Of a DNA stretch of 64,000 nucleotides, positions 22,065-36,192 are shown piece after piece. This stretch comes from Trematomus loennbergii (lineage: Eukaryota > Chordata > Actinopteri > Perciformes > Nototheniidae). The notes beneath the pieces are model-generated. The model had not been told where the DNA came from, did no database searches, and worked only from the letters and a program-made list of their open reading frames with translations. The position numbers and the translations under genes were made by a program. Within the stretch, counting starts at the first letter, position 1, and each line of letters opens with the position of its first letter. The stretch is from assembly GCA_012861695.1 (NCBI GenBank), contig JAAOOA010000127.1, forward strand, positions 20,296,255 to 20,360,254. The letters run 5' to 3'.

Positions 22065-23530
22065 GCATGGTGGAGCTATGGGCTTATTCAGACCAATTAG
22101 GCTCTACCCAGCCAAGTAAGCTGCGGCCCCGACTTCTCCACGGTCACAACCGGATCATAGGAAGTTGGGGTGCGGTGGCTGTTAACCAAAGGCCGGTCAG
22201 GGGCAGTGTGGTAAATCGCCAGAACGCCGACACCTCCTCGTCACTCCACCGCTCCCATGTTTTTTTTTGTGTTGCCATAAATTAGTCTCTGTCCGTTGGT
22301 GCGTGGGGCTAATGCTAATGCTAATAATGCTAATGCCACAAATACAATGGCGGCTTCACAAAACTTTTCTGAGTTTTACGGGCCGTGGTTTGCAATTCGC
22401 CCAGCCAATCAGAACTGGGGCACTTTTTCCCCCCAGGATAGTACCACCTCTCAGCAGGCACTAAAAATGGGGGTAAAAGTTCCCGGCACTAAGTACTCTT
22501 TTTGGTGTGAACGCAACATAAGGGGTACTAACGGAACTAAAGGGGAAAAGTACGGGGAAAAGTACTCCGGTGTGAACGCGGCTCTTGATGAGAAACTCTA
22601 AGAAATGATTGGGGAATCACTCCGGAGTGGAGTCATGACGACTGGATCTGAATTATTTGTTTGTATTGGGTGGTTTGTGTTCCAGCTTTCGATCAGCAAC
22701 TATATATCCATAATCCACCAGTTAAAGGAAATACAACTAATGTGTTGTGTTATATTAGCTGTACAATTTACCACATATGGTGTTCTTAGTTTCCATACCT
22801 CCTGTGTTTTACGAGCGACTTATCAAGTCTTGGCAAACGGCATAAAACACGATTAAACGTGATAGTATATAAAACCATGATCGTATCTACAACCTATAGA
22901 AATGCAAAACGGCGTCAGTTTAGACGTAATTCTGTCCTCCTGCTTACCGCATCATTTATGAGAAAACATTTCATAACATTAACACAACATATTCGAGGTG
23001 GTTTTAAATAACATATCCGTATTTATTTATTTCTCCAAGTTATGTTTTTGTGTGCACTGAGGAGTCGCAAACAGGCGTTTGTTTAATCATTTTAAGAATG
23101 GCTTTAATCAATGTTTGAAAATGAATTCTTCATATATGATAAATGAGGTAACATTTTATTTATGGTATTATTTCCACATATTTCTCTCCATTCTTCCTTC
23201 TGCCAACGGTGTCGCAGTTTCTCGTCTCTCCCGTTTTTGTGCTTAGTGCGTACGCATGGGTTAGAGTTTGCGTAGAGGACCGCACATTTTCCCGTCAAGT
23301 TAGTATTTTATAAATCGCAAACATTGCGTAGAAACTATAACTATGAAAAAACTATAACATTTCATCTCAAATCAAACAGGCTTTTTACAGGAGGATTTAA
23401 GTCAAATAGTAATAAACATATGAAATTACTGAAAAAGTAGAAGTACACATTTTAACCAATATGATAAAATCGCAAGACTCCACTGGACATCAGAGGTGGC
23501 TGATATGTGGCAATGCATCAGGTGAAGACT
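22065..23530. other. Spacer downstream of slc27a2 copy 2, no gene seen
   Basis: Copy of 1481-2946, including the weakly Harbinger-like part at about 22235-22595. No convincing coding frame. Confidence 0.5.
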
Positions 23531-26500
23531 TTACATTTTGATCTGGCCTGATGTGATCAAGTTACATTTGTCCACGGTAAGTGGGACGTAACTCTTGTCT
23601 TTTTCATCCAGAAAGTAGAGTGGGTCGGTGATTTGATTTGGGTTGAAACCCTCCGCCACCAGCTTCATCTTCAAATGCTTAAATGTGCCTGTAACATCCA
23701 AGGAGCTCTGTAATCACAGAACAATGAGTTATTAAGGGAAGGAAAGAATAAAAGGCTATAAACCAAAGCAATCTAGTAAAGTATAGAAAATACTGGAGTT
23801 GAAGTACCTGAATCCTCAGGAATCGTGGCCTTGCGTAGGCCGGCAGGAAGTTTTCAACATGTTTGAAAACAGCTGCCGAGTCAAATCTGAGTCCTTCAGT
23901 TAAGTTAATGGCAGCCATTCCTGCTCTCCCCTCATGACCTGGAATAAGTTAAACAGAAGTGAAATAAACATATTCTGCAGAGGTCATTTCAGCTTGAGCT
24001 TCAAAAAAATTACAAAAATTACAAATTGTGAGCAGGGAATGAATGTTATCAGGTTGCATGTGAAGGAGTAAAGTGACGTTACAAAAATTGCTTTGATGTC
24101 CTTCGCAGGAGGACTGTGTAAAAAAAAATGACAACATTGAAATATCACTTGATATTATATTGAGTAGCAATGCCCCTTGTGGAAACCAGAAAAATAGCAT
24201 GCATTTAACTTGTAGGCAGAACATGTCTCAATCTAGTTGAAAACAGTACAAACTACAATTGTGAAGCAAGGGCTCTAGATTGTAAGCCTGTTACAATATA
24301 ATGCTATAATGGATCATAAACGGATATTTTAATAGGTAAGAACAGGTACATTTTTGTTTTAAATGTCCGAAAGTCGGTTTTTCCACTGCACAATTTATTA
24401 AATACTTTTTATATCGGAGGTTTTTCAACTAATGTCCAAGTTGATGCCAACTGCAATTGTCGACCATGTTAGTGAGCAGAACAAATCATAGGGTAAAATT
24501 AAAATAACGACTTCCCCCATGTTTTCTGGAAAGCTTTTCAGCTCACCTATTTGCACTTTGCCCTGACTGCTTTACATAACCAGGGTCCTAGTTAAGCAAG
24601 TGTGAATACCTGCTATACAGAAAGGGGTAATAAAATGTTACTGACTGTTTACTGAACAACACCTGTACACTCCAATATAAACCTGGCAGACCTGGCGCAA
24701 TATAAAATACAACACTGTGGTATTGAATTATAAACTTGTGTGATCAAAGACCGTCTCTGTAAATTAGACAGGCCATTACTCAACAGAACCCGTTGATGCT
24801 GATTATTTAATGATGAAAACAACAGTAAGTTGCGGCTGTAGGTAACTTCACTGTTTCTGCTCATCACTTTTCTGCTGTGACAGAAAGAACAAAGAGAAGA
24901 TATACAGTGAGGTTACCTGGCACTTCCACTCCATAAACGTTGGCTTCTTTAATGCAGTCAACCATCGTGATCACGTCAGCCACCTCAGTTGTAGCCACGT
25001 TCTCTCCTTTCCATCTAGCATTGGAAACAAACACACATTAACGCTGTGTTCAAGGTCTTTGAACGTCAAACATCAGGTGGCTGAAACTCCAAGATGCACT
25101 CACCTGAAAGTGTCTCCCACTCGATCCTGAAAGTAGATGAAGTTATCCTCCTCAATGCGCAGCAGGTCACCAGTGTTGAAGTACAAGTCTCCTTTCCTCA
25201 GGACGTCATGCAGCCTCTTCTTCTCAGACTGCTGCAGGTCTCCCATATACCCGAGAACGGAGCCATCAAGGATATTTCAGAAACCAAGAGTCCAGGCTCA
25301 CCTGCAGTTAGTTCATCACAATCATGACCCCGTACTCACTATAGCACAAGGTGAAATATATACACATATGTACGTGTTTGTAATATATACACACACATAT
25401 ACTGGTGTGTTGACCTTATACATAAGTATTTTGCTCAATAAAACAGCTGCTTGCATGGCTGTCATGTAATCTTTATAACTAACAACTTGAGTAAAACTTT
25501 ATAATAATTAAAAACAGCTGTATGTCCAAAGGTTCACCAAAATAATAATATAAAGATTGTTTCTAAGATAATTCTTTACTCCATCAGGTATAAAATATGT
25601 CAAACATTTGTATTTATTCCTGTATTTCTTTCTTGTGGGGGGGGGGGGGCTCCCAAATGGTACAATATTTGTACATTGAGTCTACATTTCTTTACATTTT
25701 AAAATGTGACTTCTACTTCTGTTCCCCACAGCCCCGGTAATAATGCACCTTTGGCAGCCTCTATGCATAAACCAGAGGAGTCCCTCAGAGGTGTTTCTGT
25801 TTCGACGTCGAATTTGATCACAGCGTGTGGAAAGTATCTCTGCAAGATAAAAGAAAGAAAAGTAAAGCCAAAACATTGCTCATTGATTAAAAGCTTTAAC
25901 CTCATAATGTGAAATGAAACCTGGGAATTTACCCTATGGAGGAAGGAGTCTCGGCCCACAGCCCCGATCTTGCCGCTGTAATTTATCAGACCAAAATTCC
26001 CTTCAGTCGCTCCATAAAACTCTCTGATTTTAACGTTTCCAAACCTGTTGATGAAGTCCCTCCAAACATCGGCTCTGATCCCGTTGCCTACTGCAAGTCT
26101 CACTTTGTGGCTTCGATCATTAGGTTTCTGTCGGGGAAAAAACATTTTAAAAAACAGTTATTTTTATATCTGGTGAGCACTAAAGTATCATCAATGTTAG
26201 TTCTGTGATACCTTTGGTGTGTTGCACAAGTAACGCATGATTTCCCCTATGTACTGTATGACGGTGACGTCATATTTCCTGCAGTCGTTCCAGAACTGCG
26301 ACACAGAGAACTTACTCCTCAAAGCCACTGTGATACCTACACACAGCAACAGACAAAAAAACAACTGAGAGGATACGATTGGTAATTTTGGCCTCTCAAC
26401 AAATCTATGATCGACCCACAAACACATGTCTGTGCTCCAAACTCCAATGTTTCCTAAAACTATGATAAGAGAGAGAGTTACGCTGATCCATCTGGACAAA

Positions 26501-26646
26501 GATGGAGTCAGACTCAAGGAAGGATGCGGCTGCGAGGTGCCCAGTTTTCCACTGTTATTCTGTTCCAGAAACTCCGTGTTGAACTTGATGGGGTTGAAAA
26601 AAAGAGGCAGCCCGTTTGGGGCCTTTCACAATGTCTCAAATGCTAC

Positions 26647-26916
26647 TCAGCCCACTGGAGGATTTGGATCTTCTTTGGGAGGATGCAGATCAGCTGAGCC
26701 AGGCTGATACACATCCTGTTCTTCTGCCTCCTCGAACTTCAGTGCTTTCATCTCCATCATGATGTTGTCAATCCTCACCTCCTCTTTGTTTTTTATGCTG
26801 GCAATAACAATTGTTTTGCCATCATGGCTTTCAGCTTTTGATTGGCTTCCCCCTCCCCTTGCTGCCTCCTGAATATCATCAACATCTCCGTCAAACTGGT
26901 CCCACGGTGAAGTCAT
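26647..26916 (-). other. Unidentified 89-codon open frame in slc27a2 intron 3, unit 2
   Basis: Identical in protein to 6060-6329. No family recognised. Confidence 0.25.
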
Positions 26917-27050
26917 GTTTGCTGCTGGCTATTTCGGACTCCTCTTGGACTTTGTGCTGGAGGGACTAGTTGGCATACTTGGAGTTCAGGGCAGTATGGG
27001 GAGCCTTGTGCTGCTCCTGCTACAACAGACACTTCCACCTCACTTGGTGG

Positions 27051-27252
27051 GGTAGTGGTGGTCTAATGGATAGTGAGGTGGGCTGAAGATCGGAAGGTTG
27101 TGAGTTCAAATCCCGCCTGGAACACCACCACTAGTGTGCACTTGAGTAAGGCACTTAGTCCTTAGTTACTCCAGGGAGAATGTCCCTGTAATTGGTAATT
27201 GTAAGTCGCTTTGGATAAAAGCCTCAGCTAAATGAAATGTAATGTAATGTAA
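27051..27252 (+). mobile_element. tRNA-derived SINE in slc27a2 intron 3, unit 2
   Basis: Copy of 6464-6666 with the same A-box and B-box-like motifs and 'TGTAA' tail. Confidence 0.85.
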
Positions 27253-28963
27253 TCTTCAAACCGAGATCAGTCTTTCAGATTCTGCCACATCGCTTGTAAT
27301 CGTTTGTTCATTGCTAGGGTTCGATGCCATTGGGTCAGTCTGACTGGGTTTCTCCTCGACCCCTCTGTGCTTTAATCTTTATATTTTATTATATGAGCTA
27401 CCCCTGATTGAAAATAACCAACTTTGTATTAATTCATTGAATTAGTGAGAAAAATACAATACAACACCACCTATATTGCCTAACAAAACTGCTGATGCTG
27501 TTAAAACGTTTCCTTACCAGATAATATATATATACCCACAAGTGTTTACCTCTGTCAATAGCTGAAGCAAATCCAAGGAAGCCGGCGGTGTGATAAAGAG
27601 GGAGGCTGATATAAAGCACATCATCAGAGTTCATTCCTGCTAGAGACGGCATGCAGGCTACTTGCCACAGTTTGGCATGAGAGATCGCAGCTGCTTTAGG
27701 GAAACCTGTTGAAAGAGAAGCCAGAGGCATGTTGAGTTGTACACTGAACATTTTAAGAAATAGGCCTATTTCACCCACAGAATAACCATTGTACCATTTG
27801 TATCAACTCACCCCATGTTACTTTAAATTCTTGAAAACAACTTGATAAATATCCACTGGGGACAAAGATGTTTTGATGAACTTAAGTAAATGTTGGCCTT
27901 GTATTAAAACAGCAAAACAATATGAAAAACTTCATTTATATGCTCTCTACTTTCCGAAACATGTGCATTTTCAAGTGTCCTCAATGACTTTAATTCATCA
28001 AGACTTTCCTTTCTTTATGGATTTTTGTATTCACATTAAAGAAATACAAGAAAAACAAAGTTCCTTCCTGGAATCAAATTGAATTCCTCAATACTTTTTT
28101 CCTACTATTTTTTTTACAAGAAGTCAAGGTAACTCAGGTCAGTTATTGATATACAAATGCTCATTCAAAAGGGGATTTCTGCACCTGAGGAAACTCACCT
28201 GTTGTCCCGGATGTGTAAATGTAGGCTGCTGGACTCCGCAGGGTTAAATGTGACCTTAAATCCTTGGACAGCGGCTCAGAGGAGGCGTGGCTCATTTGAT
28301 CTTTGAAGCTCTTCACATCTGCAGTCTGGCATCTGTCAGTCAGGATGAACACAGTGACCTGCTGCTCCAACAGAGCGGGCAAGACCTCATCCACAGCATC
28401 CTGTAACTCTGACAAGAAAACAAAATGAGCATCTCCTCTGCGCCTTTGTGCTTCCCTGCAGCTGAGGCAGTGGTTAACTGCACATGCACCAGTGTTTAGA
28501 AGTAAAGTCAAAAATACCAATTATTTTTTACCTTATTTAATCTACTTGTTTTGTGAAATGTGGATACTTTTACCTCCTGAAAAAAACATCTGAGAGGTCA
28601 AGGGGGAAACCATTATTTAGTGGAAGTGGAAATTGTGACAACAAGGCACTGCTCAGTGGCGGCTGGTGGAAAATATGTTTGGTGGGGCTATGGAAGTGGT
28701 GACCAAACCATACTAGGGCGGTCCGGGGGGATCCTCCCCCGGAAGACATTTTTGAGAAATGACCCCTTAAATGATGACTTCTGGTGATGTTAGAGGGGGG
28801 GGGGAGGACAAATTGAGGCTTAAAAATACGAGATAATCCATAATCTTCAGTGTGGTTAGCTATGAATCTTCCAAAACTCTGCAACAGTACAGTAGGCCCA
28901 CTGGTGCTTTGGGAACACTCAAATTATTTAATTCCCATTTAAAATCAGGAGACTAAATACGAA

Positions 28964-29019
<56 letters not shown>

Positions 29020-29330
29020 CATACTCGCCAACCCTCCCGATTTTCGCGGGAGACTCCATTGCCCTCTCCCGGTTTCCCCGGGGTCATATTTCTCCCGCAT
29101 TTCTCCCGATTTCTGACAAAATCTGATTTACTCACGACTGTTTCCACTCGGACTTTAATACAGCTACACCATTGTTTGGTTTCCATGGTAGCACTTCTCT
29201 TTAGCAGCGCGCGCAACTCAAAGTCTGAGAGGGTGAGGAAGATGAAAACTGAACAAGAATCGACAACTCGACCCTCTGCTCACTCCTTTCCTGTAAAATA
29301 CAGGTCCAGCCCACACATATGCTCCATGGT

Positions 29331-29538
29331 CAGGGGCGGACTGGCCATCGGGACGTTCGGGACGAACCCCGATGGGCCGGTACAGAAGTAAGTGGGCCGG
29401 TCGGACGATGTGGGCCAGTCGGATAAGCCACTAGCCCCCCCCCGTTGATAATGTACTTGCGGTACCGAGGTGGGCCGGCGGTACCGAAGTGGGCCGGTCG
29501 AGAGTCCCGGGCTGATTTGTAGTCCCAGTCCGCCCCTG
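29331..29538. mobile_element. 208-bp hAT-type MITE, unit 2
   Basis: Copy of 8739-8946, with TSD TCCATGGT at 29323-29330 and 29539-29546. Confidence 0.9.
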
Positions 29539-29810
29539 TCCATGGTGCTACAGGCATTGCCCTTACAACTACAATAAGCATGTAAATGTTAATCTACAGC
29601 TCCGGCGATCCACTAGTCTCCACCTGCAGACGCAGCCATCCTCGACAACTACTGTAGCGTCACCTTGGATACGAGTCCAAACAACTCACAGACACACAGG
29701 CCAGGGCGCTGACAGGGCGCCCTTTGAGCATCAGATCTGACGACGCTGATTGGCTGAAATTATGTTTCGGCGGCATAGTTTATAGATAGCAACAGTCAGC
29801 TTGTTGGCTG

Positions 29811-30900
29811 CAGTGGCGTTTTCTCCCGGAGGCCAAGGGAAGCCAGGCTTCCCCTGTTTTTTCGGATTGTAGTTATAATTTAAATAAATAAATAAAAACA
29901 CTTTGTTTTGTTTCGATAATTCTCCTTTGCTGTGTGTTGCTGCCGGCCCGTCTCTCCCCCACTCTCATTGAGTATTTTACAAAGAGTGAAACAAACAGCG
30001 CCCCTCTAGATGTTATGGTGAAACAGTAGATTGCATTCACTGTTGCGAGAGGAGGCCAGCCGAATCGGGCTTCCCTTGGTGAAAAAAAATGGAGGGATTG
30101 ACCAATCAGATGAGGCCCACGTGATGCCCCTGCCAACCTGTGATTGGTCAGGGCCATGCCAATGGAAGCCAGCCGCCTCTGGCTTCCCTTCAGAGGCGGC
30201 TGGCGGCTGGCGATTTGATTGGACACTGCCATCCAATCACTGCCATCCAATCGATCACATGTCAGAGTAGTTCAACTATATCCTGCAAGTCTCCCTTGAA
30301 AAAGAGATCGTTGATCTCAATGGGATTTTTTAACCTGGTTAAATAAAGGCTACAAACAAACAAACATCACCTGAATAGATGAGATTGTTTATATTTTTTA
30401 GTTACTTTTGGACTACGGACTGAGCTAATTACAGAGACGAGGACTGTTGCTGCACTTGCTGTGTGTTAGAAAGGGAAGGGAAGAGAAGGTGGACTATTGC
30501 ATGCAAATGTTTCTGTACATAATTGTTTTTGAATTCATGTGTTTCATACACGCCTACTGATACTTTGATGTGAACATAAAACTTTAAAGGTCTCCTGATT
30601 TACTTTGTGAATGAATGCTTCTTTTTTATTCATTACCGAATCTGCACTGCGGGGGGGGTGTCTGCATAAATTAATAAGAAAATGCTTAAATTAATAAGAC
30701 GAGAGAGTTTCGGCTGGAGAGTGCGTGTGCGGACCTGTCGGTTAGATAACAGGCGTGTGCAAGTCCTGCATCTGTGTGATACAAATGTGTGTAAAATGAT
30801 ACCGGGCGCTGTAATCACTCATCTGGTTACGTTATTGACCACCCCCCCCCAACCCAAAAAAATGGGCTTCCCCTAAATTTTTCCCCACGCCACGCTACTG
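29811..30900. mobile_element. hAT-type element of about 1.1 kb, unit 2
   Basis: Copy of 9219-10324, with TSD GTTGGCTG at 29803-29810 and 30901-30908. It is 16 bases shorter, mainly because the G run is 8 rather than about 24. Confidence 0.88.
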
Positions 30901-31436
30901 GTTGGCTGCTGCTGCTCTGGCTGAGGGCTCCTTTCTTACCGCCCGGACGAGAGAGGGTAATGATACACGCTGCGGACAGGCAGGAAACATGTGACTTATC
31001 AGTAACTTTAGACATTGTAAAACAATTTTAAACGAGATGTTATTGTAGATTATACATGTTACTGATACCAACTATATAATATTTACCTTGTTCATTAAAA
31101 AAAATAAAAATAAAATAAAGATATATATTTTTTTTAATATATTTTTTTATTTATTTTTTATTTTTAATGACAATCAAACATGTGGGAAGAGGGGGGGCGG
31201 CGCCCCTAGCGCCCCTATGGGCCGGCCGCCACTGCTGTATTTAGATCATTTCCCCTGCAGCAAATTGTTATGTACGTATGGTTCACATTATGATGTCCAT
31301 ATTATGAGTTTGCCTATCCTCTGTGCATTCCTTTCTGACACTAAAAGGACATTTACTTGAAAAAAAAGATAGTTCCACGTGACACAAGTTTACTTTTAGT
31401 TACTTCTTACTCGAAAGAAATTAATTAGGCCTAGTC

Positions 31437-33611
31437 GAAAGCAAATTGCATCTCCCAGAGCCTTTACAAAAAAAAAAAAAAAACGGTCTAAAGTGCAAAG
31501 CCAACAAAATGCAGAAGAAAAAGCAACACGCTTCACTGGAGATCTACACTAAGGAATGATCAACAGTTTCAGGATTTCCTGGAAGCCCTTAAAGTACCTT
31601 TGAGTGCCCAGAGCCACTTTAGAAACACAGATGGCCTAAACTGGATGTTGTTTTAAGAACTACATTATACGTGAGGAATACTAATATGCCTTTAGAAACA
31701 ACGACACCCTGTCTAATTTACTTTCTATCATACTTGATTTTAAGCACTGTAGCACTTTCTCGCTATCATCCAAGGTTATTAACCATTAGAGTCAGATAAG
31801 AGCCTGATAACATCTTGATAAGCGGCGGCACGTGCCTCTGCTAACCTCCACCTCTGTCACTCTCGAGTCCCTGGATAGGACATACGAACACAGGAATCCT
31901 CAAAGATGATCAGAATTCAGTTGGCACTATGTTAACAAGGATTCAATACAAGAGGACACTTAAGTTCAGAAGAAGTTTGCTGTCGGAGAGAATTATTTTC
32001 AAATGTATTCATCGTTTCAGCAATATATGCTGGTTTACTTTGTACTCTGCAATAGAACATTTGAATATTTTTTGGGTTTCAGCCAGCTGGTAGATCAAAC
32101 AAGACATGTCAAGTCACCTTGGGTTTTAGTTAATGTAACAAGCATTCTTTTTTATCTCTTTTTTACGCTCAAAATGAAATGGATCATTCAAGAAGATTGT
32201 TACTTGCAGCCCTACTGCTTTATTGTAAGGATCCAAGATACAACAAATGGAGTGTGTACATTTGTAATCCAAATGACAGTAAGAATGTTTTTTTATATAT
32301 ACTGTATATGATATATCTTTATATACTGCATTTTTATCAGAACACCGGTTTACTTCAACGTAAAGAAGTAGAGGGCCCACTATTGGTCCACTTTTCAGTG
32401 TCACAGTTGGAAATCATTTTCTGGTTGTCCGACAGCAGCTATCAAAGAAACGATAAGCCTCCCTGCTGCCTGACGACAATCGTATCAATGACCTTGTTGA
32501 CGGAGAGGGATTTCTGAGAGGTATATTTCATTAAAACACAATCAACGACGAGAGATTAAGTGCAGTGCAGAATGTTTTAGGTGCTGGGCAGTGTGAATGT
32601 GTATTACAAAGCAGATTCAAGAAAGACATCACCTGCCAAAGAGACACTGAAACTGAAACACTGCGCAGACTACACAATGTTTTGGCAGCGCTCTTCATCT
32701 GCTGTGCCAATGGTAATCACTTCACAAAATGGTAATTACATACTATCGCTGTTCAATTCAGAAAAACAACTTTAACTTGTTTGAGACCTTGTAATCCGTG
32801 CAGTAGTGGCGATAAAGGAGTCTAGTCGTGTTAGCTCGGGTGTGTTTGAAGATTACTTTCTCAGTAAACTTAGACCCCACCACTTTGGAAGAGGCAGGGC
32901 TGGCTACACAGGGATAAAGTTACAGAACCCTGGGATCCTGGGCAAAAAGCATGGGAACCAGCTTATCTACCTCAGGGCATGGCTGGAATAATACAGATAA
33001 CAATAATGATCAGATGAAGAAAACAATATTGGAAACTACAATTGTCTAGGATTAAAAACCATCTAAATGTTCATGTCTGCGATCAGGTAGTCACATGACA
33101 GAAAAAAAGGAACCCTTATGTAATAACTGAAGGACACAATGGACATGGATGAATGCTGACAGTGCAGGAGGAAGTGAGGACAAGATACTCTGCTTCCCTG
33201 GAAGAAGTTCATCATGTCTTCCCAGAGTGATCCAGAAGCCCAGTACCTCTCAAACCTTTCTCAAAGAAGACCAGTGTAGCTTCCCCCCCCCCCCCCCCCC
33301 ATGCTAGATTTAGTCACAGTAAATATGTGCATGTAGGGCTTCTGGAAAACTATCCGTCTGGGAGGAAGTAAGAATGAAAACAGGAAGAAGGTAAGGAGGA
33401 GCTGTAAACGTATCAAATAAATAGAAATCGGGCAATTTTGGATAATTTTAGAGTAAATAATGTCTGCCTTTAGAACTGAAAACCCATTTGTATGGTTGGA
33501 CTGGGTCAAAGATAAACTAGGTTGAAACAAAGTGTCTGAAGTCTACTAGGCAACATAATAGGTTAACTTGACTTGACAGGCACCGTTACAAGCTGTCAAA
33601 GTACTTGGTGT
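31437..33611. repeat. 2.17-kb segment between 45-bp direct repeats, slc27a2 intron 1, unit 2
   Basis: Copy of 10861-13035. The repeated block starts at 31437 and again at 33612. The C run near 33281-33300 is longer than in unit 1. Confidence 0.8.
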
Positions 33612-34314
33612 GAAAGCAAATTGCATCTCCCAGAGCCTTTACAAAAAAAAAAAAAACTGACTTAAAACAGTGACATAGTTCTACTCCGAAAACATTTCTT
33701 ATTATTAAAACAATCATTTTAATTAGTTAACTCAATTAATTGATTAAAAGAAAGACTGATCTCCCTAAAAACCTACCCTGAAGTTAGGGCACATCACATA
33801 GATCCAGCACTTAATGTTTTCATGACGCCCACAACAAGTGATGAAACCTGATTACCTTCCGCAGCGACCAGAGTCCTGGCTCCGCTGCACTTGAAGCAGT
33901 GTAACAGGGACTTGGATCTGATGTTGCAGTTGAGGAAAGCAGCGGAACATCCGATCTTCACCAAACCCAGCCACAGCCACAGAAACACGGGCTCATTTCC
34001 GAGGAACAGCGCGACCGTGTCTCCTTGCTTCAGCAGGCCGCTCTGCAGGAACACCCGGGCCGCCTTGTTACTGAGCTCCTCCGCGTCCCGGTAGGTAAAG
34101 GTCTCATCTCCAAACAGGATGAACGGCTTGTGTGGGTGCTCCTTCTCTGCGTCTATGAACCGATCCAGTATGGAGTAGTTGGTCTGCATGTATTTCAGGA
34201 TGCGGCTCCTCGTTTTCAACTTTTACGCACGAATTGGACATCCCGGAAAAAGTGCGGATTGCGGAAAAATAGGGCGAGAAGACCCACCGCGGCAAACACT
34301 ATCCAGACAAGCAT

Positions 34315-35577
34315 GGTGATCTGTGATCAACTCCAGCTGCCTGTGGAAGTCTGACCAGTTTATAACAGAGATACAACAAAGGTGGGAACAAAGGAGGAGC
34401 CCAGCCAGCACAAGGGTTACCAATCTAGTAGGATCATGTCGTCAGATCACTGATTAACAAAACAAACATTACAATGGAACAACATGAAGATAAACTGAGA
34501 GTAAAGTTGCAATATTTTCATGATTGTCTCCAATGTCAGCAAATGAAAAACGCCCCCAAGTCGGAAACCCCAAAACGTTGTGTACTTATGTTAGAAACTG
34601 AATAATACAGCAAAAAACAATCTTGGAGAAACTGGATCAAGTGTTTGAGGATTTTTGGCATACAAAATTACTGAAATATCAATAAGCTGTCAAACATGTC
34701 AAATGATTATTTTAATGATTGTCTAGATGGAACAGCATGCTTGTTTATAAAAGGAAGGACAGAACATTTGACCTAGTTCATGATTACAGTGTTTGGGCAG
34801 AGCTGCAGCTTTGACCTATGTTCTGTGACCCATTTAAAAACTGATTAACAAAACATAAACATTACAATGGAACAACATGAAGATAAACTGAGAGTAAGAG
34901 TGGAGAGAGGCGAGCTCTTCTTGGGAGGCCGTTGCATTTATTTAGCTGTTCTTCTGTTTCACAAAATACATCACAGACCTCTGTTTTTCTGCTGCCTCGT
35001 TTCACTTCCAGAAACATACACACGCTCGCTCACTCTCTCTCTTAAAGGGACAGCGATCTCATCTCACTCTGCATGACCCTAATATCATAACATGTGTGTT
35101 CTGGAGAATCACAGAATGGACGATCGTCCTTATTATTATGCCGTTTAAACCAATTATTTAAATGTGTTTGTTAAATTCGGCATCATGTAAGTTGCGCTAA
35201 CAGGTCCACACACTGCTTCCCCGCAGCGAGGCCCCCCCGCCCTCCTGTTGATAGTTCACGAGCGTCAAGCTCCTCAACCCCCCCCCGTTGATCATTCTCG
35301 ATCGTTGGCACGCTGATAACAATTTTATTTTTTAATGGCACTTCATATCAAAAAGGTTGCCGACCCCTGGTCTAGATGCAACAGCATGCTTGTTTATAAA
35401 AGGAAGGACAGAACACTTGACCTAGTTAATGATTACAGTGTTTGGGCAGAGCTGCAGCTTTGACCTATGTTCTGTGACCCATTTAAAAACATTAGGTTTG
35501 TGTTGGGATGAAACAGGTCTGAAATAGTTGTGTTTTTGGTGAGGTTTGTAGTATCACCAATGTTAGGTCTGTGATAC
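34315..35577. other. Upstream spacer of slc27a2 copy 2
   Basis: Copy of 13740-15001, with the same local direct duplications, a possible TATA box at 34359-34364 on the minus strand, and the hAT fragment at 34899-35369. No gene seen. Confidence 0.6.
34899..35369 (-). mobile_element. hAT-type fragment upstream of slc27a2, unit 2
   Basis: Copy of 14324-14793, ending in the inverse of CAGGGGTCGGCAACC. The other end is not clear. Confidence 0.55.
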
Positions 35578-35701
35578 ATTTGGTGTGTTGCACAAGTAAC
35601 GCATGATTTCCCCTACATTGGGTATGACGGTGAATCATATCTCCTGCAGTCGTCCCAAAATTGAGATGCAGAGAACTTCCTCCTCAAAGCCACTGTGATG
35701 C
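35578..35701 (-). pseudogene. Isolated second slc27a exon 4, unit 2
   Basis: Copy of 15002-15126 with one base missing near 35631 (124 instead of 125 bp), which breaks the frame. Confidence 0.8.
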
Positions 35702-36192
35702 CTGCACACAACAACAATACGAAACACAATCTGAAAGGATAAGATCGATTATATCTGAGGTTTTTCTGCTTAACATATCAATGAAAAGCCCAAACCAATA
35801 ATACATGCATCGACAAACACATCCTTGTAGCCGAGCCTTTGAGGACTCAGTGTTTTCCACCTCATTTCCAGTTTGTACGCTAAACTTAGGTTACTGGCTG
35901 CAGGTTTATATTTTGCGAACTCAAGACTGAGTGTCTGAGAGTATCAATCTCCATCAATGTCTCTTGCCAAGAAAGCAAATAAGCCAATTTCCTAAATGTC
36001 AAACTATTCTGTTAACAATGTTAAAGCAACACAAAGACACACACTGCAAACATCCATGAAGGCAACGGTTCTACATCGAGTAAACTTAAACACTTAATTA
36101 AAAAAAGGCACGTTAATGTAAGCTTACTGAAATTATTAGAACTCAGTTCAAAGTTTATCTGCCTACTTCACTTCATACCTGCCCTCACTTTG

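Larger units (their letters stand above)
28654..31234. mobile_element. hAT-like element with two nested insertions, slc27a2 intron 1, unit 2
   Basis: Copy of 8068-10658, with the same truncated right-hand TSD and nested elements at 29331-29538 and 29811-30900. The TG tract is 28966-29012. Confidence 0.8.
23531..34314 (-). pseudogene. slc27a2: slc27a2-like acyl-CoA synthetase / fatty acid transporter, copy 2 (frame broken)
   Basis: Ten exons: 33856-34314, 28199-28408, 27550-27705, 26212-26336, 25933-26127, 25749-25839, 25104-25301, 24917-25014, 23808-23938, 23531-23707. Lengths and phases equal copy 1. All splice sites read GT-AG. It shares both lesions with copy 1: the missing A in exon 1 (459 instead of 460 bp) and the missing base in exon 7 (198 instead of 199 bp, near 25255), which leads to a stop before the '[11 protein letters not shown]' motif. 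Exons 2 to 6 and 8 to 10 remain open. Downstream on the same strand lie a DIRS block and cep152 partial copy 1. Confidence 0.88.
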
